From Hyphomicrobiales bacterium (GTDB lineage: Bacteria; Pseudomonadota; Alphaproteobacteria; Rhizobiales; Rhizobiaceae), in contig UBMP01000030.1 in assembly GCA_900466575.1 (NCBI GenBank), forward strand, positions 1 to 41,142: DNA of 41,142 nt, read 5' to 3'. The notes below the pieces were generated by a model, which made no database searches, had not been told where the DNA came from, and worked only from the letters and a program-made list of their open reading frames with translations. Of this stretch, positions 26,385-33,879 are shown one piece after another. A program made the translations under genes and the position numbers. Position 1 is the first letter of the stretch, and each line of letters begins with the position of its first letter.

Positions 26385-26543
26385 TTTTGCTCGCGTTTTG
26401 GCTTCAGATAATTTTCTTCAAAAAACAGTCAAAAAACTTCTCCCTGGTGCTGGACACGCGCGAACAAGATGCTATAACCCCGCTCGCTTCCGGGGAAAAC
26501 CCGGCGGGTTCTACCAAGAAACCCGGTCAGACAAGCGACAAGT

Positions 26544-26619
26544 GCCCGGATAGCTCAGTTGGTAGAGCAGCGGATTGAAAATCCGCGTGTCGGTGGTTCA
26601 AATCCGCCTCCGGGCACCA
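26544..26619 (+). tRNA. tRNA-Phe (GAA)
   Basis: This 76-base tRNA with encoded CCA pairs GCCCGGA with TCCGGGC. The D arm is GCTCAGTTGGTAGAGC, the anticodon loop TTGAAAA gives GAA (phenylalanine), and the T arm is GGTGGTTCAAATCCGCC. Five T follow the CCA and may end transcription. The A/T-rich gene downstream begins about 125 bp after the 3' end. Confidence 0.97.
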
Positions 26620-26744
26620 TTTTTCTCGAATGCCTTAGTGATATTTAATCAGTCGCTTTCAACGGGATGAGCTGGTATCTCTCATTTTCGTGCTCGTCTC
26701 TCTGACTTTATTTTTTGCATCCGTATCAGAATATCAGGTGTAAA

Positions 26745-27458
26745 ATGCGCCCAGTTCGAGGTGGTATCGCCCTGTTGAGGGGCTTCTCAATATTTAATCC
26801 AGACGACAGAACGGTCCTTGAATTAAAAGAGCAATTAGGCTTCGGCTTCGATTTTATTGACGAACAAGAGAAAATTGGCTGGATAGGTGCGTCTGATCTA
26901 AGGTTTTTCATCGTGACTTTCGGGGCCTATTTCTTTCCGATACTGTACGTCGTTTTTTTCAACGCCGCCTACGTCAAATACCTTCAGACAAGACATTTAA
27001 TGAATGCTGCCTTGTGGATCGCCTTGGCTTCTTTCGTTTTGATGACAATATATCAAATTTATATCGCATCGCGTTTTTTTGGAGTCGTTTACGTCGTGAC
27101 GAATAGGCGAATTGCAGTTTCGGCTTGTAAAAAGTCTTCGCGAATAGCCACGTTATTTTCGCGAAGGATATTCAAGAAAGCTGGAGCGTCTGAGATTTAT
27201 TACGACATAAACAAAATTGCGATTGTCACTGTCGCCAAGATATTTGGAACTTCTTTTGGTTCTCTGAATCTTAAATCGTCGATCAGCGGACTCGGTGAGG
27301 TAGACGATCTTAGAGGGCGTGCCTTGCGTCCAGTTAAGGTTCGGAATCGTCTAACTCTTCAGGGCGTCACAGAGTCTTTAAGTCCTTTGAATATTTTTCC
27401 TGCGCTTCATGGGATCAGTCATCTCGCCCGCCTGATTGATTTAAATCGCGGCACATGA
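26745..27458 (+). CDS. Hypothetical membrane protein with bacterial-PH-like segment
   Basis: No named family is certain for this 237-residue protein. Two hydrophobic segments lie at about residues 53-77 and 88-112, followed directly by VVYVVTNRRIAVS, a pattern like the YxxTNRRI strand of bacterial PH (bPH) domains, and then by a cytoplasmic part with IYYDINKIAIVTV and GSLNLKSS. The ATG at 26745 has AGGTG four bases upstream; a TTG at 26715 is an in-frame alternative. The gene is visibly A/T-rich compared with its neighbours and stands directly after tRNA-Phe, suggesting acquired DNA. No partner gene is adjacent. Confidence 0.7.
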   Translation: MRPVRGGIALLRGFSIFNPDDRTVLELKEQLGFGFDFIDEQEKIGWIGASDLRFFIVTFGAYFFPILYVVFFNAAYVKYLQTRHLMNAALWIALASFVLMTIYQIYIASRFFGVVYVVTNRRIAVSACKKSSRIATLFSRRIFKKAGASEIYYDINKIAIVTVAKIFGTSFGSLNLKSSISGLGEVDDLRGRALRPVKVRNRLTLQGVTESLSPLNIFPALHGISHLARLIDLNRGT

Positions 27459-27528
27459 AGTGGCCTGCTTATAGCTACTCCGGGTTCAAGGTGCCGGGTC
27501 CGCTTTATCGCTTCTTACACAGTACCGA

Positions 27529-27843
27529 TCACGCCGCCCTCGGCTCAATCCCCGACAATTCCCCCGCAATCTCCCTGCGTCTTTCCATCAAATCATAATC
27601 CGCCTGCAATCCCAGAAAGAACCCTTCTGACATGCCGAAATAGCGCGCCAGCCGCAGGTCGGTGTCGGCCGTCACCGCGCGTTTGCCGAGCACGATTTCG
27701 TTGATGCGGCGAGGGGGGACGTGGACGGCGCGGGCGAGGGCGTTCTGGCTGAGGCCCATGGGCTTCAGGAAGTCTTCGGCGAGGATTTCGCCGGGGTGGG
27801 GGTTGGGCAAAAGATCAGTCATGGTAGTCGACGATTTCGACAT
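27529..27843 (-). CDS. higA: HigA-type antitoxin
   Basis: This 104-residue protein is an Xre-type helix-turn-helix antitoxin of the HigA family. The opening HPGEILAEDFLKPMGLSQNALARAV and VPPRRINEIVLGKRAVTADTDLRLARYFG match the family well. The ATG at 27843 has GGAGGA seven bases upstream and is preferred over the in-frame ATG at 27822, although it overlaps higB by 29 bases. In HigBA systems HigA neutralises HigB and represses the operon by binding its promoter. The toxin comes first, which is normal for this type. Confidence 0.94.
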   Translation of the reverse strand: MSKSSTTMTDLLPNPHPGEILAEDFLKPMGLSQNALARAVHVPPRRINEIVLGKRAVTADTDLRLARYFGMSEGFFLGLQADYDLMERRREIAGELSGIEPRAA

Positions 27844-28099
27844 GGCTTGGTCCTCCTTCCTGCCAGATGAAGCAGATGCGCCATTGGTCGTTGATCCGGA
27901 TGCTGTATTGGCCGGTGCGGTCGCCTTTCAGCGCCTCCAGCCGATTGCCGGGCGGAACACGCAAATCCTGCAAGACGCGCGCCTGATTCAGAAGACGCAG
28001 TTTGGGCAGCGCCGTCGCCTGGATATCCGGCGGAAACACGCGGCTTCGCCGGCCTGACCAGATCAGTTCGGTTTCCCGATCGGCAAAGCTTTGGATCAT
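27815..28099 (-). CDS. higB: HigB/RelE-family toxin
   Basis: This 94-residue protein belongs to the RelE/ParE superfamily, HigB (GraT-like) branch. Such toxins usually cleave mRNA at the ribosome. Characteristic segments are MIQSFADRETELIWSG, the middle LPKLRLLNQARVLQDLRVPPGNRLEALKGDRTGQYSIRI split over helix and strand, and the final ICFIW and VEIVDYHD. The ATG at 28099 lies 11 bases from the multi-site operator. It overlaps higA at its 3' end. The domain looks intact. Confidence 0.94.
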   Translation of the reverse strand: MIQSFADRETELIWSGRRSRVFPPDIQATALPKLRLLNQARVLQDLRVPPGNRLEALKGDRTGQYSIRINDQWRICFIWQEGGPSHVEIVDYHD

Positions 28100-28109
28100 G
28101 GAAGGATTG

Positions 28110-28141
28110 TAACGCAGTGCGTTATATAACGCAACTCGTTA
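28110..28141. promoter_or_regulatory. HigBA operator with repeated TAACGCA half-sites
   Basis: The half-site TAACGCA or its complement TGCGTTA appears at 28110-28116, 28118-28124 and 28127-28133, and a degenerate copy ends at 28141. The middle pair makes a perfect 16-bp palindrome, TGCGTTATATAACGCA (28118-28133). It lies just upstream of higB and within its likely promoter, so HigA autoregulation is the natural reading. Confidence 0.75.
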
Positions 28142-28152
28142 TGGATGGTGCC

Positions 28153-29301
28153 TCAATGCACAAACTGCAACGTCGCAAGAAACAAGATAATCCCTAGCGC
28201 CATCACAAACGCAGCCCCTGCAATCTCGACCGTCGTCCCGATCTTCTCGCCCACCGTTCCATCGCCCGCGAGCTTCACGGCCAGCCCCTTCGCTGACACG
28301 GCCATGATGGCCAGCAGAGAGACGGTGATGGCGGTGCCGACGGACATGGCGAAGACGGAGAGGATGCCGCCGAGATAGAGGCTGTTGAGGAGCGAGAAGG
28401 TCACGACGATGATTGCGCCGGAGCAGGGGCGTAGCCCCACGGCGACGACGGCGGAGAAGGCTTCCTTGAGGCTGAAGTTCTCGCCGCCCAGCGATTGCGG
28501 GGAGGGCATGTGGGCGTGGCCGCATTCTTCGCAGAAATCGGCGACGGCCGTCTTGTTCGTCTTGGCCGTGCCGAGGAGGCCGGTCGGCTGGGCGGGGTCG
28601 GGGCTCAGGTTGAAACCCTTGAGGCTTGATTTGGCGGGCGCGAGGCGCTGGACCGCCGTGTGGTCGCAGGCGCAGTAGGCGTCGTCGTCATGGGCGTGGA
28701 ACTGCATCCCTGCCGGCATGCCGGCCATGGCCGTGGTGCGGCGCGGCGCGGTCTTGAAGACGAGGCTGCGGACCTTGCGCACCAGCATCCAGAAGCCGAA
28801 GCCGGCGACCAGAAGATAGCTTGCCTGTTCGAGGAAGTCGGTGGCGTTGGTGAGCGAAATCGAGGTGCCGCGCAGGATGAGATAGGCCGCACCCACGACG
28901 AGCAGCGCGGTGAGGCCCTGCAGGAAGGATGAGATGATCGCGATGAGGATGCCGCGTTTCAGCTGGATCTCGTTGGCGATCATGTAGGAGGAGATGACGG
29001 CCTTGCCGTGTCCGGGGCCCGCGGCGTGGAAGACGCCGTAGAGGAAGGAGAGGCTGACCAGTGTCCAGAGCTTCCACGGGTCCTGGCGCATGGCGATGAG
29101 CGATTGCGTCAGCGCGCGATAAAAGGTCTGCTGCTGGACATTGACCCAGGCGAGGAAGGGTCCGCCGAAGCCGGATGTGTTGAAGGAGGGCTCGGCGGTG
29201 CCGATGCCGAGCGGCGAGCCGGCATGGGCTGCGAGCGGCGCAAGCAAGGCCGTGGCGGCAAGCGCCAGGGCGATGCGGCGAGCGGTCTTTGCGGTCAGCA
29301 T
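28153..29301 (-). CDS. NicO-family nickel/cobalt transporter
   Basis: This 382-residue membrane protein belongs to the NicO/RcnA-type family. A signal-like N-terminal segment (about 1-28, ending AAHAG) is followed by six or more membrane helices. Family motifs are VFHAAGPGHGKAVISSY near residue 90 and AVGLRPCSGAIIVVTF near 290. Between them is a long loop rich in Cys and His (FHAHDDDAYCACDH and FCEECGHAH), probably binding metal. It overlaps the DUF1007 gene by seven bases and is translated after it. Family members export Ni or Co; direction and metal here are inferred. Confidence 0.9.
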   Translation of the reverse strand: MLTAKTARRIALALAATALLAPLAAHAGSPLGIGTAEPSFNTSGFGGPFLAWVNVQQQTFYRALTQSLIAMRQDPWKLWTLVSLSFLYGVFHAAGPGHGKAVISSYMIANEIQLKRGILIAIISSFLQGLTALLVVGAAYLILRGTSISLTNATDFLEQASYLLVAGFGFWMLVRKVRSLVFKTAPRRTTAMAGMPAGMQFHAHDDDAYCACDHTAVQRLAPAKSSLKGFNLSPDPAQPTGLLGTAKTNKTAVADFCEECGHAHMPSPQSLGGENFSLKEAFSAVVAVGLRPCSGAIIVVTFSLLNSLYLGGILSVFAMSVGTAITVSLLAIMAVSAKGLAVKLAGDGTVGEKIGTTVEIAGAAFVMALGIILFLATLQFVH

Positions 29302-29939
29302 GTCACTTCGATCCGCGTTGCGAAGAGCTTGGACATGGTTGTTCCCATCGGGTCGTTGAAGAAGGCTTGCGTCAGCGTCTTCTGGTTCTGCGCGATGACT
29401 TCGTCGGGGTTCGGGCGGACCACCTTGTGCTGGCAGGCCTTGAAACCATTGCCGTCGACAACGATGTCCTTGTCGGTGGCGAAGTCAAGCGAGGTGTAGA
29501 GCGTCGGGTCCCAGACGCCGAAGGTCATGTCGCCTTTCAGCGGCATGGGGGTTGCCGGCTTGACGGCGAAGAACATGAGAAGCTGTCCGTCCTTGTAGTC
29601 GACATTGATGACATCGGGTGGCGCGATGTCGATCTTCTTCCCGTTCTGGGTGATGTTCGTATAGTAGTCGAAGTCGGCCAGCGACTCCTTCACCGTCTTG
29701 CCCACGGCCTTCAGCTCCTCGGGGTCCAGCTTCAGGTTCTTGTTCTTGTCGAAATCGAGAAGGACGGTCGAGGAGAAGACCTCGTCGAATCGCCAGACAT
29801 TGCGCAGTTCCTTCACATTGCCGTCGTCGCCGGCGACCACTTCCAGCCTCGCCTCCACGAAGATATGCGGATGGGCAAAGGCGGCCGCCGGGGCGAGAAG
29901 GCCCATCAGCGTCGTTAAAATGGCAAGCTTGCGGGTCAT
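29295..29939 (-). CDS. DUF1007 family periplasmic protein
   Basis: This 214-residue exported protein has a signal peptide of about 22 residues (ending AAAFA) and the mature start HPHIFVEARLEV, a hallmark of DUF1007 with possible metal-binding histidines. Later segments are VWRFDEVFSSTVLLDFD and LGDMTFG-type strands near VWDPTLY. Members sit with NicO transporters and are thought to deliver or hold metal in the periplasm. The ATG at 29939 is chosen because the signal peptide begins there; an in-frame extension upstream is unlikely. It is the first gene of the pair. Confidence 0.88.
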   Translation of the reverse strand: MTRKLAILTTLMGLLAPAAAFAHPHIFVEARLEVVAGDDGNVKELRNVWRFDEVFSSTVLLDFDKNKNLKLDPEELKAVGKTVKESLADFDYYTNITQNGKKIDIAPPDVINVDYKDGQLLMFFAVKPATPMPLKGDMTFGVWDPTLYTSLDFATDKDIVVDGNGFKACQHKVVRPNPDEVIAQNQKTLTQAFFNDPMGTTMSKLFATRIEVTC

Positions 29940-30071
29940 GGAACCATCGTCTGTCAAAAGGTCATGCGCGTGTTCAGGGCTCTGATTGGTCCTCAATCTG
30001 GACGAAAATGAGCCCGCGTACACGGTGCATGATGTCGCGGCACCATGTCACGACCGGCAGGAGCGGCAAAG

Positions 30072-30962
30072 TTACAATTTCTTAAACCACGACTGCAGGA
30101 AGTCGACGAAGGTGCGCACCTTGGCCGGCAGGTGGCGGCGATGCGGGTAGACGGCATAGATGCCGCGATCGCTCGGCAGGTACTCGTTGAACAGCACGAC
30201 AAGCTCGCCGCTCGCGATATGCTTGCGCGCGACGAAATCGGGCAGCAGCGCAACGCCGAGGCCGGCGAGCGCGCCGCGCAGCGTCGCCGTCGGGCTATTC
30301 ACCTCGATCGGACCGGAAACCTGCACGGAGAAGGAAGAGCCATCCGGCTCGAAGAAGCGCAGCACGCCCTTGCGGCGGCTGTTGGAGTCGATCAGGCAAG
30401 GGACCTGCGACAGGCCCGTCGGGTGATCAAGGTCCTTGTGGCGGGCCAGAAAATCCGGCGTCGCGCAGATATTGAGACCGAAGTCGGTGATCTTGCGGGC
30501 AATGAGGCCCGAATCCTCCAGCTTCGTCACGCGAATCGCGAGGTCGAATCCTTCCTCGACCAGATCGACGAAACGGTCCTCGGCCATGATCTCAAGTGAA
30601 AGGTCGGGATGCAGCTTGGCGAAGTCGATAAGGCAATGGCCGACATCGGCATCCACGAAGGTGCGCGGCACGGAAACCTTCAGCCGGCCCTTCAGATCCG
30701 CATTGTTTTCGCGCACGAGATCGGCGAGTTCGTCGATTTCCTTCAGGATTTCCGAGGCCGAGCGGTAATAGGTCTTGCCGGCTTCGGTGAGCGAAAATTG
30801 CCGGGTCGTACGGTTGAGGAGGAGGGCGCCAAGCTCGTCTTCCAGTTCGCGCACATATTTGGACAGCAGCGCCTTGGAACGTCCGAGCTTGCGGGCAGCG
30901 GCTGAGAAGCCCTCCGCGTCCACGACGTCGATGAAGGCCCTGATCCGCGTGAGAGTATCCAT
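30072..30962 (-). CDS. LysR-family transcriptional regulator
   Basis: This 296-residue regulator has an N-terminal winged helix (MDTLTRIRAFIDVVDAEGFS, then AARKLGRSKALLSKYVRELEDELG), a linker helix and a substrate-binding domain of the LysR type with GRLKVSVPRTF and DRGIYAVYPHRRHLPAKVRTFVDF near the end, as in the aminoacid/aldehyde-responsive (CrgA-like) branch. The ATG is at 30962. It is divergent from the ornithine decarboxylase leader, but the roughly 600-bp gap does not show whether it controls that gene. The usual T-N11-A site was not identified. Confidence 0.93.
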   Translation of the reverse strand: MDTLTRIRAFIDVVDAEGFSAAARKLGRSKALLSKYVRELEDELGALLLNRTTRQFSLTEAGKTYYRSASEILKEIDELADLVRENNADLKGRLKVSVPRTFVDADVGHCLIDFAKLHPDLSLEIMAEDRFVDLVEEGFDLAIRVTKLEDSGLIARKITDFGLNICATPDFLARHKDLDHPTGLSQVPCLIDSNSRRKGVLRFFEPDGSSFSVQVSGPIEVNSPTATLRGALAGLGVALLPDFVARKHIASGELVVLFNEYLPSDRGIYAVYPHRRHLPAKVRTFVDFLQSWFKKL

Positions 30963-31052
30963 TTTGCCTCGCTAAATTTTTCAAGGAATATAAGTGCACC
31001 GTACGACCCATTTCAATCGTTGCAAAAAAAATGGCACGGATCAAAAAAACTC

Positions 31053-31080
31053 TTGATTACGACAGCGAATGTTCTTATCT
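31053..31080 (+). promoter_or_regulatory. Candidate promoter of the odc leader
   Basis: TTGATT (31053-31058) and TTATCT (31075-31080), 16 bp apart, form a reasonable -35/-10 pair that would start the leader near 31087. The surrounding 30963-31060 segment is A/T-rich and shows no gene. Other promoters are possible. Confidence 0.35.
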
Positions 31081-31084
31081 CCGC

Positions 31085-31567
31085 GGTTGCCCAAAGTCGC
31101 ACGTGCCTGTGGGTGTCCGCCGACCCTCGAACTGGGATTTAATCCCTAAGGTGAGGTTATCGGTAAGGTACCTGGAACTAACCGCTCCAGTCGCTATTCC
31201 GGCCAACCGGGAAATGCGAGGACATCTTGAAGCAACGACGGTGCGGGCCTTTCTGGTGTCTGCCGGCTTTCCAACAGCCGGGGTTACTGAAGAGGCACAC
31301 CTTCATTGCCGGAAGTGCGGTCGGGTTCTCCCCTCCAATCCAAGGCAGACAAAGTGAATGATCGCTCGTCTACGAGCGTTTGTTCGTCATTTGCGTTTGC
31401 GTTTCGCTCAGGTTCCGGGGTCTCCACCGGCTGGTTCCTGCTCGGTTCGTCATCCGCGCTTTGTCCTTCGGGAATAGTTTGATTCTCGAAGCCATGCCGT
31501 TCCAACGCCCCGTTCGATGAACGTTCGGGTCGATGGGTAACTGACTCTGGATTTTTGGAGACCCGCC
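31085..31567 (+). ncRNA. speF-type leader RNA upstream of ornithine decarboxylase
   Basis: A roughly 480-base untranslated region precedes the decarboxylase. Its position and length match the speF RNA motif described for alphaproteobacteria. It contains many possible helices: GGGAT/ATCCC (31134-31146), GCGGTT (31083-31088) with AACCGC (31180-31185), CCGGCT/AGCCGG (31263-31281), CGCTCG/CGAGCG (31363-31378) followed by a T-rich stretch, and CGTTC/GAACG (31511-31523). Assignment rests on context and structure, not a covariance search. Open frames in this region are short or weakly supported. Confidence 0.75.
31418..31564 (+). promoter_or_regulatory. RBS-sequestering helix of the odc leader
   Basis: GGGTCTCCA (31418-31426) is exactly complementary to TGGAGACCC (31556-31564), which contains the ribosome-binding site GGAG three to four bases before the ATG at 31568. 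Pairing would block translation. Release by a change upstream, perhaps caused by a polyamine or by ribosome movement, would switch the gene on. Confidence 0.7.
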
Positions 31568-32701
31568 ATGACCTCGCAGCGCATCCTCGACTTCTTCAAG
31601 ACCCGCCAGCCGGAAGGTCCGTGCCTCGTCGTCGATCTCGATGTCGTCGCCGGCAATTTCAAGGCGTTTCGTCATGCCCTGCCGGACAGCCATATCTATT
31701 ACGCGGTCAAGGCGAACCCCGCACCGGAAGTCCTGCGCCTTCTCGCAGGTCTCGGCTCCAATTTCGATTGCGCGTCCGTCGCTGAAATCGAAATGGCGCT
31801 CGACGCCGGCGCGACTGCTGCCCGCATCTCCTATGGCAACACCATCAAGAAGGAGCGTGACATTGCCCGCGCTCATGCGTTGGGGGTCAGCCTCTTTGCC
31901 GTCGACAGCCATGAGGAAGTCGAGAAGATCGCTCGCGCCGCCCCCGGCGCCCGCGTCTTCTGCCGCGTGCTGACCAATGGCGAAGGTGCCGAATGGCCGC
32001 TCAGCCGCAAGTTTGGTTGCGTGCCGCAGATGGCCGTCGACGTGCTCGTCTATGCGCATCAGCTGGGTCTCGAGTCGTTTGGCGTCTCGTTCCATGTCGG
32101 TTCGCAGATGACCAAGGTCGATGCCTGGGATGCGGCGCTGTCCGACGCCAAGCGCGTTTTCGTCTCGCTCGCCAAGCAGGGCATCGAGCTGAAGATGGTC
32201 AACATGGGCGGCGGCTTCCCGACGAAGTACCTGAAGGACGTGCCGACCGCACAGGCCTACGGCCAGGCGATCTTCGCGTCGCTCTCCCGGCATTTCGGCA
32301 ACCGGATCCCGATGACCATCATCGAGCCGGGCCGCGGCATGGTCGGCAATGCAGGCGTGATCAAGGCGGAAGTCGTCCTGATTTCGAAGAAGTCGGACAA
32401 TGACGAACACCGATGGGTCTTCCTGGACATCGGCAAGTTCGGCGGCCTGGCCGAGACGATGGACGAAGCCATCCGCTACCCGATCCGCACGGAGCGCGAT
32501 GCCGACGACATGGGCCTCTGCGTGCTGGCCGGCCCGACCTGCGATTCGGCGGATGTTCTTTACGAGAAGAACATGTATCCGCTGCCGCTCTCGCTCACCA
32601 TCGGTGACGAGGTGCTGATCGAAGGCACGGGCGCCTACACGACGACCTATTCGGCCGTCGCCTTCAACGGCTTCGACCCGCTGAAGTCCTACTGCATCTG
32701 A
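31568..32701 (+). CDS. Ornithine (or lysine/ornithine) decarboxylase, alanine-racemase fold
   Basis: This PLP enzyme of 377 residues makes putrescine from ornithine and may also act on lysine. The PLP-lysine lies in YYAVKANP (K48), the glycine loop is NMGGGFPTKY, EPGRGMVGNAG binds the phosphate, and the second-subunit cysteine is in GPTCDSADVLY (C325). This is the eukaryotic-like fold III class, normal for rhizobia, and not the large inducible E. coli SpeF type, although the leader family bears that name. The ATG at 31568 follows GGAG closely and is subject to the predicted helix. A terminator follows. Confidence 0.95.
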   Translation: MTSQRILDFFKTRQPEGPCLVVDLDVVAGNFKAFRHALPDSHIYYAVKANPAPEVLRLLAGLGSNFDCASVAEIEMALDAGATAARISYGNTIKKERDIARAHALGVSLFAVDSHEEVEKIARAAPGARVFCRVLTNGEGAEWPLSRKFGCVPQMAVDVLVYAHQLGLESFGVSFHVGSQMTKVDAWDAALSDAKRVFVSLAKQGIELKMVNMGGGFPTKYLKDVPTAQAYGQAIFASLSRHFGNRIPMTIIEPGRGMVGNAGVIKAEVVLISKKSDNDEHRWVFLDIGKFGGLAETMDEAIRYPIRTERDADDMGLCVLAGPTCDSADVLYEKNMYPLPLSLTIGDEVLIEGTGAYTTTYSAVAFNGFDPLKSYCI

Positions 32702-32707
32702 TCGTTC

Positions 32708-32731
32708 CGCCCCGGATGAGCCGGGGCGTTT
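32708..32731 (+). terminator. Terminator after ornithine decarboxylase
   Basis: CGCCCCGG (32708-32715) and CCGGGGCG (32721-32728) form a perfect stem with a five-base loop and three T, a compact intrinsic terminator. Confidence 0.75.
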
Positions 32732-32929
32732 CATGCCGGCCCCGAAACCGTCACAAAGCCTTCATCTGCCGTTCAGGCAGGATCGGCTAGAACGGTTTCC
32801 AGGCTGAATTGAAACAGGTTGAGAAGCAGATCGGTCGATGTCGACCACCGCCGTCGCCCTCTCCGGGGCGCGGCATTCACCCAAAATATCCGGGCCGCAT
32901 TGAGCGGTATTGAAGTTCGGGAGGCCACG

Positions 32930-33517
32930 ATGGCCCTTGTTCTTGATGTCCTTCGCGCGCAAAACGCGCCTGAATTCACCGTCGAGCCGGAAGCTGCCGG
33001 CGATGTCGTCGCCCGCGAGCGCCTGCTCGATGCCGCCATGGGGCCGAACCGCCGCAAGAAGTCGTCCGAGAAGATTCGCCGTGGCCGCCTGCCCGCCGAA
33101 GGTCTGGCCTTCGTTGCCCGCGACCGCGCCGGCCACGTGATCGGCACGGTCCGCCTGTGGAACGTCCATGCCGGGATCACGCCGGGTGGCGCGCCGCTGC
33201 CCGCCCTGCTGCTCGGACCCCTGGCCGTCGATGCCGCCCATGAAGGCAAGGGCATTGGCGCGGCGCTGATGCGTGCGGCCATCTTCGAAGCCCGCCGCCT
33301 CGGTCATGGCGCCATCCTGCTCGTCGGCGATGCACCTTATTACGAGCGCTTTGGCTTTTTTGCCGACAAGACCGCCACGCTGATGATGCCCGGCCCGTTC
33401 GAACGGGCGCGCTTCCTCGCGCTGGAGCTGGAAGACGGCTGGTTGAAGGGCGCCGCCGGCGTCCTCGTGCCCTGCGGCCGCAAGCTTTCGGTCGCCCCGA
33501 TCAAGAAGGCGGCCTGA
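32930..33517 (+). CDS. GNAT-family N-acetyltransferase (YhbS-like)
   Basis: This 195-residue acetyltransferase shows the acetyl-CoA-binding segment LLLGPLAVDAAHEGKGIGAALMRAAI (about residues 94-119) and the C-terminal ILLVGDAPYYERFGF, as in the YhbS group. The ATG at 32930 follows GGGAGG, and an in-frame extension to 32819 is less likely. It lies 228 bp after the decarboxylase, past a terminator, so it probably has its own promoter. Its neighbour makes an acetylation of polyamines or related amines thinkable, but the sequence does not show it. Confidence 0.9.
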   Translation: MALVLDVLRAQNAPEFTVEPEAAGDVVARERLLDAAMGPNRRKKSSEKIRRGRLPAEGLAFVARDRAGHVIGTVRLWNVHAGITPGGAPLPALLLGPLAVDAAHEGKGIGAALMRAAIFEARRLGHGAILLVGDAPYYERFGFFADKTATLMMPGPFERARFLALELEDGWLKGAAGVLVPCGRKLSVAPIKKAA

Positions 33518-33543
33518 ACCGTCCGAGTTCATGCGTCTGATTA

Positions 33544-33572
33544 TGCCGGTTCCGAAAGGGGCCGGTATTTTT
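33544..33572 (+). terminator. Terminator with GAAA tetraloop
   Basis: TGCCGGTTCC (33544-33553) pairs with GGGGCCGGTA (33558-33567), using G-U pairs, around a GAAA tetraloop and before five T. It ends the acetyltransferase transcript. The remaining 33573-33749 has no gene; 33690-33725 is A/T-rich. Confidence 0.85.
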
Positions 33573-33749
33573 GCGTCCGGAGGCGTGCAGCGCGCAGGCC
33601 GGACGAGGACTCGCGGACATTGCAGCGGGTTTGTTACAAAGCCTGTCGCAAAAGGGGCTCGCGCGGGTCGCGCCGCCGCATCTGCGCAATTATGGTTAAT
33701 CTTTTGATAAGATTTGCTTTTCTGGATCGTCTCCATGCCCCGGATTGGG

Positions 33750-33782
33750 CTGTCATATATCCTTCATACAAGTGTCACATAA
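33750..33782 (+). promoter_or_regulatory. PHO box, three tandem 11-bp units
   Basis: CTGTCATATAT (33750-33760), CCTTCATACAA (33761-33771) and GTGTCACATAA (33772-33782) are successive 11-bp repeats of the PhoB-binding pattern. They lie about 100 bp before pstS. A CCTAAT around 33798 could be the -10. Phosphate-starvation induction by PhoB is expected. Confidence 0.85.
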
Positions 33783-33879
33783 GCGTAACTCCTGGAGCCT
33801 AATGAACCCCCGAAGCCGTGGTCCTTGAGAGAGAGGGGGCGGCCTGAAGGAAATACCATCACGTACAGGGAGAACTGCC

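Noticed and set aside
31031-31357. 108-codon frame inside the odc leader (MARIKK start)
   Set aside because: It overlaps the structured speF-type leader, has no ribosome-binding site and no recognisable domain; the openness is probably chance.
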